In this document: positions 1 through 10,795 of the stretch, piece by piece
Layout of the letters: each line of letters starts with the position of its first letter
Position numbering within the stretch: the first letter of the stretch is position 1
Source: Mercurialis annua
Taxonomy: Eukaryota; Streptophyta; Magnoliopsida; Malpighiales; Euphorbiaceae
NCBI RefSeq assembly: GCF_937616625.2
Contig: NC_065572.1
Location: 70,058,653 to 70,122,652 of the forward strand
DNA length: 64,000 nucleotides
Reading direction: 5' to 3'
Notes under the pieces: model-generated
Database searches by the model: none
What the model was told of the DNA's origin: nothing
Seen by the model: the letters and a program-made list of their open reading frames with translations, nothing else
Made by a program: the position numbers and the translations under genes

Positions 1-291
1 ATTAGTGTAGTCAACTAAATTAAATTAGTCATGTTGTTGATAACAATAATAATTAAATTTTTTTAATTGAATTATTAACAAAAATAAATGCAATAATTGT
101 CTATAATCTTTCGTGTTTATCTTTTCTATTAAATTACATTATTAAATTTATGTTCAACTAAATAACTTATAAAATAAAATTTGTACTTTATAATTATTCA
201 CCATTTCCTTCTTATTTAAAAAGGTATATCCTATTTTTAATGCCGTTTTATATGTTTTTTTTTAAATTGATGACTGAAACTTTAAATACAA
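1..291. other. AT-rich intergenic sequence
   Basis: No reading frame, RNA gene or repeat structure could be supported here; the sequence is A/T-rich with only short homopolymer runs. Confidence 0.6.
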
Positions 292-300
292 TTTAACAGA

Positions 301-695
301 GGCTTAATGTCTTAAAAAAATTCCGACCTTTCATCCCCTTTTCAAGTCTACCATGACGTTGAAAATCAATTCTACTCTATTTTTTTTCATTTTAATTGTA
401 CCTTAAAGTATAAAATTTACCTTTATTTATTTGGTAAAAGATCAAAAAAGTTCTTTAAAAATGGTCAATTTAATATAAAAAGTTAATATAATGCAAAAAG
501 AGTCAATTTAGATATTTTTAAAAAAATTTAGAAAATAAAAAGATCAATTATATGCTTTAAGTTACAATTGAAATGAAAAAAAATACAAAATATGATAAAA
601 TTGACTGATTTTCAACGTTAGAGTATGTTTGAAAAAAGGATAAAAGATCAGGTTTTGTTTTTAGAATAGGTCGTGTTTTTTTAAAACATTAGGTC
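301..695. mobile_element. MULE-type MITE (395 bp)
   Basis: The two ends are long imperfect inverted repeats: the left end starts GGCTTAATGTCTTAAAAAAA and the right end read in reverse starts GACCTAATGTTTTAAAAAAA. The complementarity runs inward for well over 100 bp, through a shared ACGTTGAAAATCA. The flanks are TTTAACAGA (292-300) and TTTAGTAGA (696-704), a 9-bp duplication with two differences. The size, long inverted repeats and 9-bp duplication fit a non-autonomous Mutator-like element. There is no coding capacity. Confidence 0.65.
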
Positions 696-758
696 TTTAG
701 TAGACCATCATTAGTAGGTCTATATTTCATGTTTCTTTTAAGGAAAAATAGTTATTTA

Positions 759-2623
759 GACCATCTCCAACCCATACCTATTTTTGGGTTTGGTTCTTGT
801 TTTTCAACTCCAACCCATACCTACTTTCCACCTCATTTCTTTGTTTGTGAATAGTAGCAACCCACTTCTTGGTATGCACTATTCACACAAACCCATTTTT
901 TGGTTAATTGGATATTTACTTTTTAATTACAATTTATATAACGAACTTTGTAAATATTCGTTTTGGTCCAACTTTTCATTAAATACCAATTAAATTTTTA
1001 ATAATATAATTCAAATTATTTTTATTGGTAAAAATAAAATAAATTATTTAAATTAAATACATAAAATTTAAACAACATATTTTTTATTTAAACATAAAAA
1101 TTACGTTACATTAAACATAAACATTATATTACATTAAACATTAAAGCGAGTAGATAAATATTATAATTAAACTAATCCTTGAACAAAAATTAAAATAATA
1201 GTTAATAAACAACATTAAACATTAAAATTAAAATTATTTAATTAATAATCTGGTAAATTTCCCCGCGATCCACCAATATCATGAAAATATTGGCTACAAT
1301 TATCTTGTTGCGGTGGCATTTAAATATAATGTGTTATTATAATTTTAATTTTATTGTTTCAATTTTAATTATTATTTGTTTGACTTTTTATAATTGGACA
1401 TTAAATAATATTAAAAAAATTATATTTAATTTAATATTATTTAAGCATTATTAAATAAATAAATAGATGAGGATGTGTGTGTTTAAAATATAAATATAGA
1501 TGTGAAATGGTAAATGGTTAAATGTAGTAGTATTAAATATAAAAGAGAATATATAAAAAATATTCTTTTGGTGTGAAAAATGGGGTAATGGGTTAGAGTA
1601 AAAACAGGCTAATAATCACCCATGGCCCCTTAACTTTGGGGGTACAGGCGCTAAACCCCCTGATGTTTAAAAACGGGCGCTAAACCCCCTAAACTTTGTG
1701 TCGGCGCTCACAAAAGCCCTTTTGGACGAAAATACCCCCGGCGCCGTCTTTTGTTTGGCGGCTGTCTTTTAAAACAGAAAAAAAAAATTGACAGCACCAA
1801 GTGTCAGTTGACACGTCATCAAAAGACAAAAAAAAATAAAAATACCCAAAACACCCCTAAATATAATATCTGATAAAATAAAAAAACTCAACCACTCATT
1901 CAAAACCCAACCACCCATTCAAAACCAACCCATCACTGATCTAACCATCGCCGCCACCCGACCACCACCGGAAAATTTTCCGGTCATCTTCTCCGAGTGA
2001 ATGATGACCGGAAAATTTTCCGGTCACCAAAAGAAACGGATCAGCAGATCTGTTCCTCTTGAGGAACAGATCGCCGGATCTGTTCCTCAAGAACAGATTC
2101 GCGACGGATCTGTTCTTGAGGAACAGATTCGGAAGATGGCCGGAAAAATTTTCCGGTCATCTTCAATAGAGAAGATGACCGGAAAATTTTCCGGTGGTGG
2201 TCGGGTGGTCGGGTGGGGATGGTCCGGTCGGGTGTTGGGTTCATCTTTTAATTTAGATTGGGTTGATTTATTTATTTTGTCTTTTTCTAAATTAAATTGA
2301 GGGTATTTTAGGTGTTTGAAATTTTTAAGGTATATTTCTGACGTGTCAGATGATATGACAGTGTCAGATTTTTTTTTTAAAATGTCAGTTGACTGAAAAA
2401 ACGGCGCCAGGGGTATTTTGGTCATATTTCGTCCAAAAGGGCTTTTGTGAGCGCCGACACAAAGCTTAGGGGGTTTAGCGCCTGTTTTTAAACATCAGGG
2501 GGTTTAGCGCCCGTACCCCCAAAGTTGAGGGGCCATGGGTGATTATTAGCCGTAAAAACACTATAGCAAACCCAAAAGTGGGTAAATTGAAACTTAAAAA
2601 TGGGTTTTGGGTTGGAGATGCCC
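759..2623. mobile_element. PIF/Harbinger-like element, nested
   Basis: The ends read GACCATCTCCAACCCA and, in reverse from the right, GGGCATCTCCAACCCA. TTA lies directly outside both ends (756-758 and 2624-2626), the 3-bp target duplication expected of PIF/Harbinger elements. Without the MULE foldback element at 1607-2551 it is about 0.9 kb. No transposase was seen, so it is a non-autonomous member sitting inside the 274-bp MITE. Confidence 0.75.
1607..2551. mobile_element. MULE-type foldback element (945 bp), copy 1
   Basis: The element starts GGCTAATAATCACCCATGG and ends with its reverse complement; the inverted repeats run about 150 bp each with few differences. An exact 9-bp duplication GTAAAAACA flanks it (1598-1606 and 2552-2560). 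The interior at about 1960-2200 is a set of palindromes: CCGGAAAATTTTCCGG occurs on both arms, and inverted GGATCTGTTC/GAACAGATC units fill the centre, so almost the whole element can fold on itself. Short reading frames inside are by-products of the palindrome. A related copy is at 52855-53683. Confidence 0.85.
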
Positions 2624-2793
2624 TTATGCCTCTAAAGTTTGACTCGAAAATTAAGTAAGTCCTCAATATCCGAAAAGGTTTAAATATGTCTTTAACGTGC
2701 TAAAAAGCGAACAGTCAGACTCTTCGATTTTGACAACCAGACCCCCAATATCTCATATATGAATCAAAATTGGAGTCTAATTGTTCACTTTTA

Positions 2794-3065
2794 CTCCCTC
2801 CGTCCCAATAGAGTTGTCCACTTTATCTTTATCACATAGTTTAAGAAAAGCAATTTTTGTTCATGGGTTTTGCAAAATTTTCCTTACTTTTCTTGTCATA
2901 CCCCTATTTAATATAGGGTCCACTTTCAATTTACCCATTAGTAAATTTTAAATAGGGGTGATATAGGAAAATTGAGTGTAAAAGTTAGTTACTTTTTGAA
3001 AGTGGACAAGTATTTTGGGACAAAAAAATTTCTCAAAGTGGACAACTCTATTGAGACGGAGGGAG
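2794..3065. mobile_element. Stowaway-type MITE (272 bp), nested
   Basis: The terminal inverted repeats start CTCCCTCCGTCCCAATAGAG and match the other end over about 31 bp with one difference. TTA flanks both ends (2791-2793 and 3066-3068), which includes the TA duplication of Tc1/mariner-type Stowaway elements. It interrupts the 274-bp MITE. Confidence 0.85.
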
Positions 3066-3530
3066 TTAAATATTAGCAGTATATTTGAATTTTTTTAGAT
3101 GTTAGAGGATCAATTGATCCTACAGTCAAACTTTAAGAATATAAATCACCCATTTTCTTTCTTTTGAAGTAAATATAGGTGAGATAAGTGATTTGATGGA
3201 GATGATATGTTCCCGCTAGTAAATTCTGCTGACAACACTCAGACTGGATTTATCTATCAATTTCTGCAAGCTCGCATTTTGATGCATCTTTGAAGGCTGT
3301 CAATAAATCTTTCTCTTTACTTTTTACTTTTACTTTACATTTCTTTTTACAAGTGATGAGAGCTAATGATACTACTGACGCCGCAAATGCATATTAGACT
3401 TTAGTATACAGTCTACTACTGCTTTTGATACCAACATACATGCTTGTCAAATACCAACTTGATCGGCCGGTTCAATCGGAATAACCAGAAATCCAAATCA
3501 ATTTTTAAGTTCAGCTTAATATAAATATCC

Positions 3531-3902
3531 AGGCTTAATTACTCAAAATCCTCTCACCTTTAATCTCTTTTGCAATTACACTCTAATATAAGAATTTTTT
3601 TGATTTTACTCTAGTTCAGGTTTTTATATTTCAATTGTATGGCAAATCATTAAATTAATATCTTTTTAATTAAAAAAATTACAATAACTATTCATTTTTA
3701 TATATTATGAATAAAATTAGGATCTAATTGAAATATAGGTTAAAAATAAAAGATTATTTTATTTTTTTCAAAATGAAAAAAGGTCAATTTAATATTTTGA
3801 GATACAACAAAAAAATAAATTACAATAAAATTGCAAAAAATCCTACATTAGGGTGTAATTGCAAAAGGAGCTAAATGTAAGAGAGTTTTAAATGATTAAG
3901 TC
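3531..3902. mobile_element. MULE-type MITE (372 bp)
   Basis: The left end GGCTTAATTACTCAAAA mirrors the right end GACTTAATCATTTAAAA, and the match continues inward through a shared TTTTGCAATTACAC on both arms. The flanks TAAATATCC (3522-3530) and TAAATATCT (3903-3911) form a 9-bp duplication with one difference. It carries no gene. Confidence 0.65.
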
Positions 3903-3911
3903 TAAATATCT

Positions 3912-4827
3912 CTATATATAAAGAACAAAAACGGTTGAATTTCTTCAAAACTTAGCCACAATTTGTTAAACCGAAGATATTAATTGTTAAATTCAATCCA
4001 ATTTGATTTAAATTTACATATCTCAACTCAAAAGTTAATAGAAATCGCATATGGCAAGGTTCAAATCCTGGACTTGTTAAAGCTAAGACGAGACTTCTAC
4101 CGCTAGAATGGAAATTAAAAATATTAACGAATAACCATTAATTATATATACTATATATTCTTATAGAGTTGTTTATTTTTAGAAACTTTTTTATTTTAAA
4201 TTCTTGTACTTTTAAAAAAAATAACAACTTTTAAATTCATTATTCTTATATTAATTTTATTTAAAAATTCGCTAATAAATTAATATTTATTACTCAAACT
4301 TATAAACAAAATTGTAAGAGGAGACTACATTAAAAAATGATAGAAAAATTTATAAAATCAATTATAATAATTGTGTTTTTTGAACTGTGTGATAATGACA
4401 AGATGGAAAATTTTGTTGAAACGAAGTACAATAAAACATTAAGTATTAATATTGTACAGTGTAGTATGCACACAATTCTTTATTTTGATAAAATATCAAT
4501 TTAAAATCGCATAAATTAATTGATTCTATCATATAATTAAATGTATTATTGTTTTTTTTTAATTTTGAATTTATCTATTCTCTATGAGTTTATCCTTTTA
4601 TGAATTATTTACTTCTCCAATATTTGATTACTATATTTTTACAGCTCTCACTATCCTTTTTTAAAAATAGTTTACTCATTGTGTTGAAAAATTGTTTATA
4701 TAACTTTTATTTTTATCAAAGCAAGTTTTGTCGTGATAACAAAAGGGATAATCACATACAAATTTATCATTTTTACACTAATTTGCGCTTCTAATATCAT
4801 TTACTAAAAGTTCTAAATATTTAATTT
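3912..4827. other. AT-rich intergenic sequence
   Basis: No supported gene. A GGTTCAAATCCTGG stretch near 4060 resembles a Pol III B box, but I could not delimit a SINE around it. The remainder is low-complexity A/T-rich sequence. Confidence 0.5.
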
Positions 4828-5112
4828 AGAAAAAATTAGAATAAATACTCTATTTTTAAAAATAATATAATTTCATAACTCAATAAGAAAAAGATAAAGA
4901 AAATACCTCATCATTTTAATGTCTTTTTTTTTACTCTCACACTTATTTATATTATAATATAATTAAACCAACCTTTTATTATTATTTTACTTTAACTATA
5001 TTTTTTTACTCTTAAGTGACAACTGTCTTTTTTTTTCTATCTCTATCTCTCTTCTCAATTACCTTTTTTTCTTCTTTTTTGTTTTTTTTTTCGCCTTTTT
5101 TTCATTTTCTTT

Positions 5113-5201
5113 TTCTTCTTCTTCTTCTTCTTCTTCTTCTTCTTCTTCTTCTTCTTCTTCTTCTTCTTCTTCTTCTTCTTCTTCTTCTTCTTCTTCTTCT
5201 T
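5113..5201. repeat. (TTC)n microsatellite
   Basis: About 29 uninterrupted TTC units form an 89-bp polypyrimidine tract. It creates an artificial poly-leucine frame that is not a gene. The equivalent place in the related element at 33971-35154 has an interrupted GAA/GAG-rich tract, so the pure repeat seems to have expanded in this copy. Confidence 0.95.
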
Positions 5202-5945
5202 TATTTCTTCTCCATTTTTATTCTCTTATTCGTCGTTAATTCATCGCTCCACCGTTGCTCCGCCATCATTTTGTCGTTGCTCCGCCGTTTTTTCATATTT
5301 GATTTTAGCTCTTTTCTCAACTCATGGTGATTAACACGATTTAGTTTAACTTTCAGATCTAAATAAATTACTCTTGATTTTTCTCAATATTAGATCTAAA
5401 AATCTGCATTAAAAATGATTTTTGCAAAAAAAAGCTTCTGATTTTCATATGCGTATCATTGTATTATCATGTCAGTATCATAACACTATAGAGAGAAACA
5501 ATTTTTTTTATTAAATGTCTGATTATCATATGAATACCATTGTATTATCATATCGGTAACATAACATTATATGATTATATGAAATATGATAAATGATAAT
5601 AGTATGATAATATTTTTATGATAATAAAGGATAAGTTTATGATAATAATATGATAATATGATACATATATGAAAAAAATGTACAGAAAAATTATGATAAC
5701 GAGATGATAATGTAAAGATAATAGAGTGATAAGGTTTATGATAATAAAATGATAAAATTATGATAATAGTATATGATAATATGATATCTATATAAAAAAA
5801 ATTAAAAAAATTATGACAACGAGATGATAGTATGATGATATTTACATGATAACGGAATATTTATTTTAGAATCGAGACTAAAAATATAAATCTAAAAAAA
5901 TTTAGTATATTTTACAAAAAAATTATATTTTAAGATAAGAAAATA

Positions 5946-6203
5946 CTTCCTCCGTTTTTTTAGTTGTCCATTTTGCCAATATTATACATATCAAGATAAT
6001 GCTCTTTTTGTCTTAACTTATAAAGAGAAATACTAATATAATTCTATTAGTTAATAAATATTTTTTAAATTGAAATATAAAGTCATTTATTAGGAATGCA
6101 TAAATTAAGAAAATAATAGTTAAAATTATATTAAAATTTTAAATGAATAATTAATTATAAATAAATATATTTTGTTAAATAAACAACTAAAAAACGGAAG
6201 GAG
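5946..6203. mobile_element. Stowaway-type MITE (258 bp)
   Basis: The ends are CTTCCTCCGTTTTTTTAGTTG and the inverse CAACTAAAAAACGGAAGGAG. TA lies directly outside each end. It carries no coding capacity and sits inside the MULE-like element at 4828-6217. Confidence 0.85.
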
Positions 6204-6217
6204 TAACTATTTTTCCC

Positions 6218-7068
6218 TTTTGAGATAAATCGGTAAACAGCTCTTTAATTTAATTGTTTTAAAGATAAAACTATGTGTACCTGTAGATTTTAAAGTGGGT
6301 GATACACAGGTGAGTTTTGTAATATTTTAGAGTTTTGGGGCCACAAAGTCAAGGTTTAAAGTTGATAGAGAGTGGAAGTGGGCGCAGCAATGGAGTCTAA
6401 AGATTAGAGAGTCCCAGGAGTATAGTGTCAGCCAAAATAAGTAAAATACATATAATTTCAGAAAAAGAAAAGTAAAATACATACATAATCACATACTATC
6501 ACTAATCACAGTCATCACAGGCAGTCGTGGTCCTCACGTGCTCCAACTAATTGCTTCCTTGTCTTTTCTACCTAGCCAGCCTACTTCTCTACTGTGGGTC
6601 CTTATTCACCGCTAAAGAATTTAGTAAGGATCCATTCACCCCTTAAGTTCTCTGAAGTATCAAAAAGGCCGGTTTTATGAAATCATTTCAAAAAAATCCA
6701 AAATTTTGCATTTCATCTCGAATCCCTCCTTTCCTAGTCCACCCCCAGAGTAAAACGCACACTCTAATTAATGAATATTTTATTCTTCAAAGTTCAAGCT
6801 GACATTTAATCATTTTTAAATATCAATTATCGTCTTTATAATTTTAAAATTTTAAATATCATATTAGTTTTTAAATAAAATTTAGATGTCTATTTATATT
6901 TTTTTATTTAATCTTCTTCTTCAATGCTACTCCCCATTTTTTTGTTTCCCTTTTCCTATTCTCTTCGTCTCTATCGACCACCAAGACCGCTACCACCTTG
7001 ACACACCAAACGAACGACGGTGCTCCTTCCGAATAAACAAATGGCGATGTTCCTTCTTAGAAACTGCC
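6218..7068. other. Intergenic sequence, no supported gene
   Basis: A moderately GC-balanced patch at about 6360-6740 and a short open frame at 6886-7119 were examined. The open frame runs into the copia LTR and resembles no family I know. No splice-supported exon could be built. Confidence 0.4.
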
Positions 7069-7079
7069 AACAATGTTGT

Positions 7080-7230
7080 TATAAGAGAATCAATTCTTGA
7101 TTGTCTATTGAGTCTGTGAGTTACATCCTTTTATAAGGAAGAAATACAAATGAAGAAGTTGTGTTCAGCTACAACAACTATTCTAAACTAACTAGCTAAA
7201 ACTATGCTAGAGTACAGATAAGAATAAGCT
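7080..7230 (-). repeat. 3' LTR of copia element 1
   Basis: This 151-bp repeat is identical to 10639-10789. At its inner edge the RT coding sequence (Val-Gly-Ser codons) joins the LTR at AGCTT without an intervening RNase H region or polypurine tract. Confidence 0.85.
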
Positions 7231-10200
7231 TCCAACCAAGGCTCGATATTCAGTGGGATTCGACAAGACATTACCAGCAGTGACAGTGAGTTGAGGATGA
7301 ACTATCATTGGCGTTGAAACTGATTTAGCAAGAGCCATATTAGCACGAGTCAGGAGATCGCCAATATATTTCTTTTGACTGAGAAACAAACCATGAGCAT
7401 GTGGGACAACTTCAACCCCAAGAAAGTATGACAATGGACCCAAATCTTTCAAGGAAAACCGTGAGGCCAGTGAATGAATAAGCTCCTGCAAAGCATTTGG
7501 CGAAGGACCAGTAACAATTATATCATCAACATAAACAAGCAAGTAAAATGTCTGACCATGCCTATGATACAAGAACAACGAAGTGTCAGCAATCGAGTTT
7601 GTGAATCCAAAGGAAAGGAGAAAAGACCGAAGCTCATTGTACCAAGCTCGTGGGGCTTGTTTAAGGCCGTAGATTGCTTTACGTAGCTTACATACATGAG
7701 TGGGATGATCTTTGTCCAAGAAACCAGGTGGTTGAGACATATATACATCCTCTTGAAGAGAGCCTTGAAGGAACGCATTATTGATATCAAGTTGTCTGAT
7801 GGACCAACCACGAGTCACTGCTAGTGACAATATTAAACGAATAGTAGTCGGCTTAATAACGGGGCTGAACGTTTCTGTGAAATCAATACCGGGCCGCTGA
7901 TGAAAACCCTTTGCTACAAGTCGAGCTTTGTAACGTTCAATAGCACCAGAAGATTTGTATTTAATTCGATAAACCCATTTGTTGCCAACAATGTTTTGTG
8001 ATGGGTGAGGAGGTACAAGTTCCCATGTTTGATTTCGAGTGAGAGCCTGGTATTCCTCTGTCATGGCAGCCCTCCATTGAGGGTTTTTAAGAGCTTGAGT
8101 AATATTTTGTGGTTCAGATGGAGAGGGGTTGAGAGTGGTGGTGTTTGCATATTTGGGGTTGGGCTTTTGGATGTTGTTTTGTAGCCTGGTAACTACGGTT
8201 CGTAAGGGACGAGCGAGAGGTGTAGTATTAACGGAAACAGATTGTGAGGGAGCAGAAGGGGCCTCAACATGGGGCTGCACAGTGGGCAAAATAGGAACAT
8301 TAAGCACAGTTCATTCGTCGACAGAAGATGATCTGGATGGCTCAACAATCCTGCACAAGTCAACAAAAGGAAAAACATCTTCTACAAATTTCACATGTCT
8401 TGATGTGTATATGCGATTTGTAGATGGATGAAGACAGTGATACGAACTTTGAGATGAGGAATAGCCTATGAATACACAAGGAAGAGACTTAGGATCAAGT
8501 TTGTGCGAGGAATAAGGCCGTAGCCAAGGATAACAAAGGCACCCAAAATTTTTAAGCTTTTGATAATTTGGAGCAAGACCAAATAACTTGTGATAAGGTG
8601 AGAGATTGTTAAGAGTGGGAGTGGGTAAACGATTTATCAAATAGGTTGCAGTGGATAAAGCATTTGACCAAAAGGTGAGAGGTAATTTAGCATGAGTGAG
8701 TAATGATAACCCGGTTTCAACAATGTGACGGTGTCGACGTTCGGCATAGCCATTGTGTTCTGGTGTGTGAGGGGGAGAAGTAAGGTGGGAGATGCCATTT
8801 GTTGATAGATAGGGGGTTAATTTTTGATATTCACCACCATTATCACTAAAAAATTGTTTAATTTTACATTTAAAAAAATTTTCTACTAAAGCTTTGAATC
8901 TAACAAAGATATCAAACACCTCTGATTTTCTTTTAAGTGGGTAAAACCAAGTATATTTAGTGAAATGATCAACAAATATGACATAGTATTTATATTCATC
9001 AATTGAGTAAATTGGAGCAGTCCAAACATCCGAAAATACTAATTCAAGAGGATTTTGAGAGGTAAGAGATGAAACAGAAAATGGCATTTTATGACTTTTA
9101 TTTATGTTGCAAGCATTACATTTGGACAATGTAAATTGCGGAATTGATAAATGAAAACTAGAATTTAAAATCCTAAGAACAGACAACGAAGGATGACCTA
9201 GACGATGATGCCAATGATGTGCAGGTAATTTGACTGAAACAAATGCGTGAGGCGAATGCGGACTCCACTCATAAACACCATCTTTAGTTGGTCCTTGAAG
9301 GAGAGTGTGACCTTGAGAAAGCTCCTTAACACGAAAGAAAGAGGGTAAGAACTCAATACTAGTGTTATTTTCTTGACAAAATTTTGATATAGATAAAATA
9401 TTGCGAGAAATGGATGGAACATGCAAGACATTTGAAAAAGTGAATTTTCTAGAAGAAGTCGAAAGAGAAAAAGAACCTGTGTTTTGGATTGGAAGTGAAG
9501 AGCCATCACCAATTATTAGTTCTTCAGTACTGTCGTAGGGAGCATGGAGCGAGAGGTTTGAGAGATCATTAGTAACATGGTGAGAAGCACCACTGTCAAG
9601 GAGCCAAGCATTCGAGGGAGGGTTCATGGCAGTAGCAACATTAGCATGTGGAGCTTGAACTCGAGATTGATACCCCTTTTGCATAGCACGGGCATTGACA
9701 GCAGTAGGGATGTGAACCGTAGGGAATTGACTCTTGAATGCAGGACAGTGACTGAGGGAATGACCTTGTTCCCTACACCATTGACATTTACCAAGATAAG
9801 GACGTTGTTGTCGAGGTGTCTGAGCAGCTTGTGGTTGTGTAGGCTGATAATTTTGTTGTTGGGAATGACCAGGAGCAAATGGAGCCTTGTTACGGTACTG
9901 AGCAACATTCACAGTGACAGGGAAGCTAGAAGGAATAACCTTAAGTGAAGCAGTAATCTCTTTGTTGATAAGTTTTTCATGGAGCTCCTCAAAGGTAATG
10001 AGAGTGTCACGAGCGTTTACTGCGTCAACAACAGATTTATATTGTTCATAGTCTAAGCCAGAAAGTACCTTTTCAATGATGTCTTCGTGATCCATTGGTT
10101 TGCCCATGGAAGCAAGGCGATCAGTACATTGTTTGATTGATTGCATGTATGAGGTGATTGATTGAGTTGAATGGGTAATCTGGCTAAGATGGCTTTTTAT

Positions 10201-10593
10201 TTGTTTAAAATGGCCTCGGGATGGATTAGCGTAAGTGGTAGCAAGCACTTTCCATGCTTCTTCTGCTGTGCTAGTTTGTGAAACAAGAGCAACAATGTCA
10301 TGAGATAGTGTGCCAACGATAGCACCGAAGACCAAACGGTCTTGACGAAACCATGGGAGAGCAGCAGGATTTTCAGTTGATACACCATTATCATCAGCGA
10401 TCAGTGGTGGTGGGGAAGGAAAGGAACCGTCAACATACTTCCAGAGGTCGTATCCAAGAAGGGTGGCTTGAAGCTGAGTTTTCCAGGCAACATAGTTGGT
10501 GGAGGTGAGCTTGATAGCATTGTGAACTTGGATATGGGTGAAGGGTTTGGAAGGATCATTAAGGTTAGGGATTATGGCATTTTCCAGAGACAT
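7207..10593 (-). pseudogene. copia gag-pol polyprotein, one stop codon and no RNase H
   Basis: The frame starts with ATG at 10593 and stays open to 7207, apart from a single TGA at 8313-8311 that separates parts of 760 and about 367 residues. Domains in order: copia gag; a CX2CX4HX4C zinc knuckle (CQWCREQGHSLSHC); aspartic protease with LLDSGASHH; the HHCC integrase zinc-binding region (HHRLGHPS, then CNAC); the integrase catalytic core with the D, D and E in FSDVWTAP, FFSDNGGEY and PEHNGYAERRH; then reverse transcriptase with NKWVYRIKYK, LDINNAFLQG and the active-site YVDD. The sequence ends just after EYRALVGS, where family members continue into the last RT segment and RNase H. The final residues before the stop are encoded by LTR sequence. 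The stop codon and truncation make autonomous movement unlikely. Confidence 0.9.
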
Positions 10594-10638
10594 AATGAAG
10601 GAATATTTGTGTTTGATGGATCGATTATACTGATACCA

Positions 10639-10789
10639 TATAAGAGAATCAATTCTTGATTGTCTATTGAGTCTGTGAGTTACATCCTTTTATAAGGAAG
10701 AAATACAAATGAAGAAGTTGTGTTCAGCTACAACAACTATTCTAAACTAACTAGCTAAAACTATGCTAGAGTACAGATAAGAATAAGCT
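10639..10789 (-). repeat. 5' LTR of copia element 1
   Basis: This is identical over 151 bp to 7080-7230. The primer-binding site TGGTATCAG follows on the minus strand at 10638-10630, which fixes the orientation of the element. Confidence 0.85.
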
Positions 10790-10795
10790 AACAAT

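Larger units (their letters stand above)
741..3157. mobile_element. 274-bp MULE-type MITE split by nested insertions
   Basis: This is the outermost element of a nest. Its pieces are 741-758, 2627-2793 and 3069-3157, which add up to 274 bp. They align with the intact 274-bp copies at 13484-13757 and 49336-49609, sharing CTAAAGTTTGACTC near one end and GACAACCAG in the middle. The flanks are TTTCTTTTA (732-740) and TTTCTTTTG (3158-3166), a 9-bp duplication with one change. The gaps are a PIF-like element at 759-2623 and a Stowaway MITE at 2794-3065. Confidence 0.8.
4828..6217. mobile_element. MULE-like element with pyrimidine tract, interrupted copy
   Basis: This is an inverted, diverged relative of the better-defined element at 33971-35154. 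Both share a polypurine/polypyrimidine tract, the CTCCGCC/GGCGGAG region beside it, a TTAGATCTAAA-containing block and a long stretch rich in ATGATAA/TTATCAT words. The ends (AGAAAAAATTAGAATAAATA on the left, TATTTTTCCC on the right) are degenerate inverted repeats. A Stowaway MITE at 5946-6203 interrupts it near its right end. The target duplication is not clear, so the boundaries are approximate. Confidence 0.5.
7075..10789 (-). mobile_element. Ty1/copia retrotransposon lacking RNase H
   Basis: Two identical 151-bp direct repeats bound a gag-pol region read on the minus strand. Just inside the 5' LTR (right side) the minus strand reads TGGTATCAG at 10638-10630, the usual initiator-Met tRNA primer site. 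The pol region stops partway through the reverse transcriptase domain and passes straight into the 3' LTR, so RNase H and the polypurine tract are missing. AACAAT occurs at both outer edges (7069-7074 and 10790-10795) and may be the target duplication, but the left LTR edge has five extra bases, so this is tentative. The identical LTRs suggest a recent insertion or LTR conversion. Confidence 0.85.

Noticed and set aside
2001..2425. Three overlapping reading frames in the foldback element
   Set aside because: They repeat the same short peptides on both strands because the DNA is palindromic; no gene is implied.
5016..5330. Open frame with a long poly-leucine run
   Set aside because: It is produced by the (TTC)n microsatellite; the flanks have no start context, conserved motif or splice sites.
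7474..9948. Several plus- and minus-strand frames inside the copia element
   Set aside because: They are out-of-frame shadows of the gag-pol frame, which alone has domain motifs.
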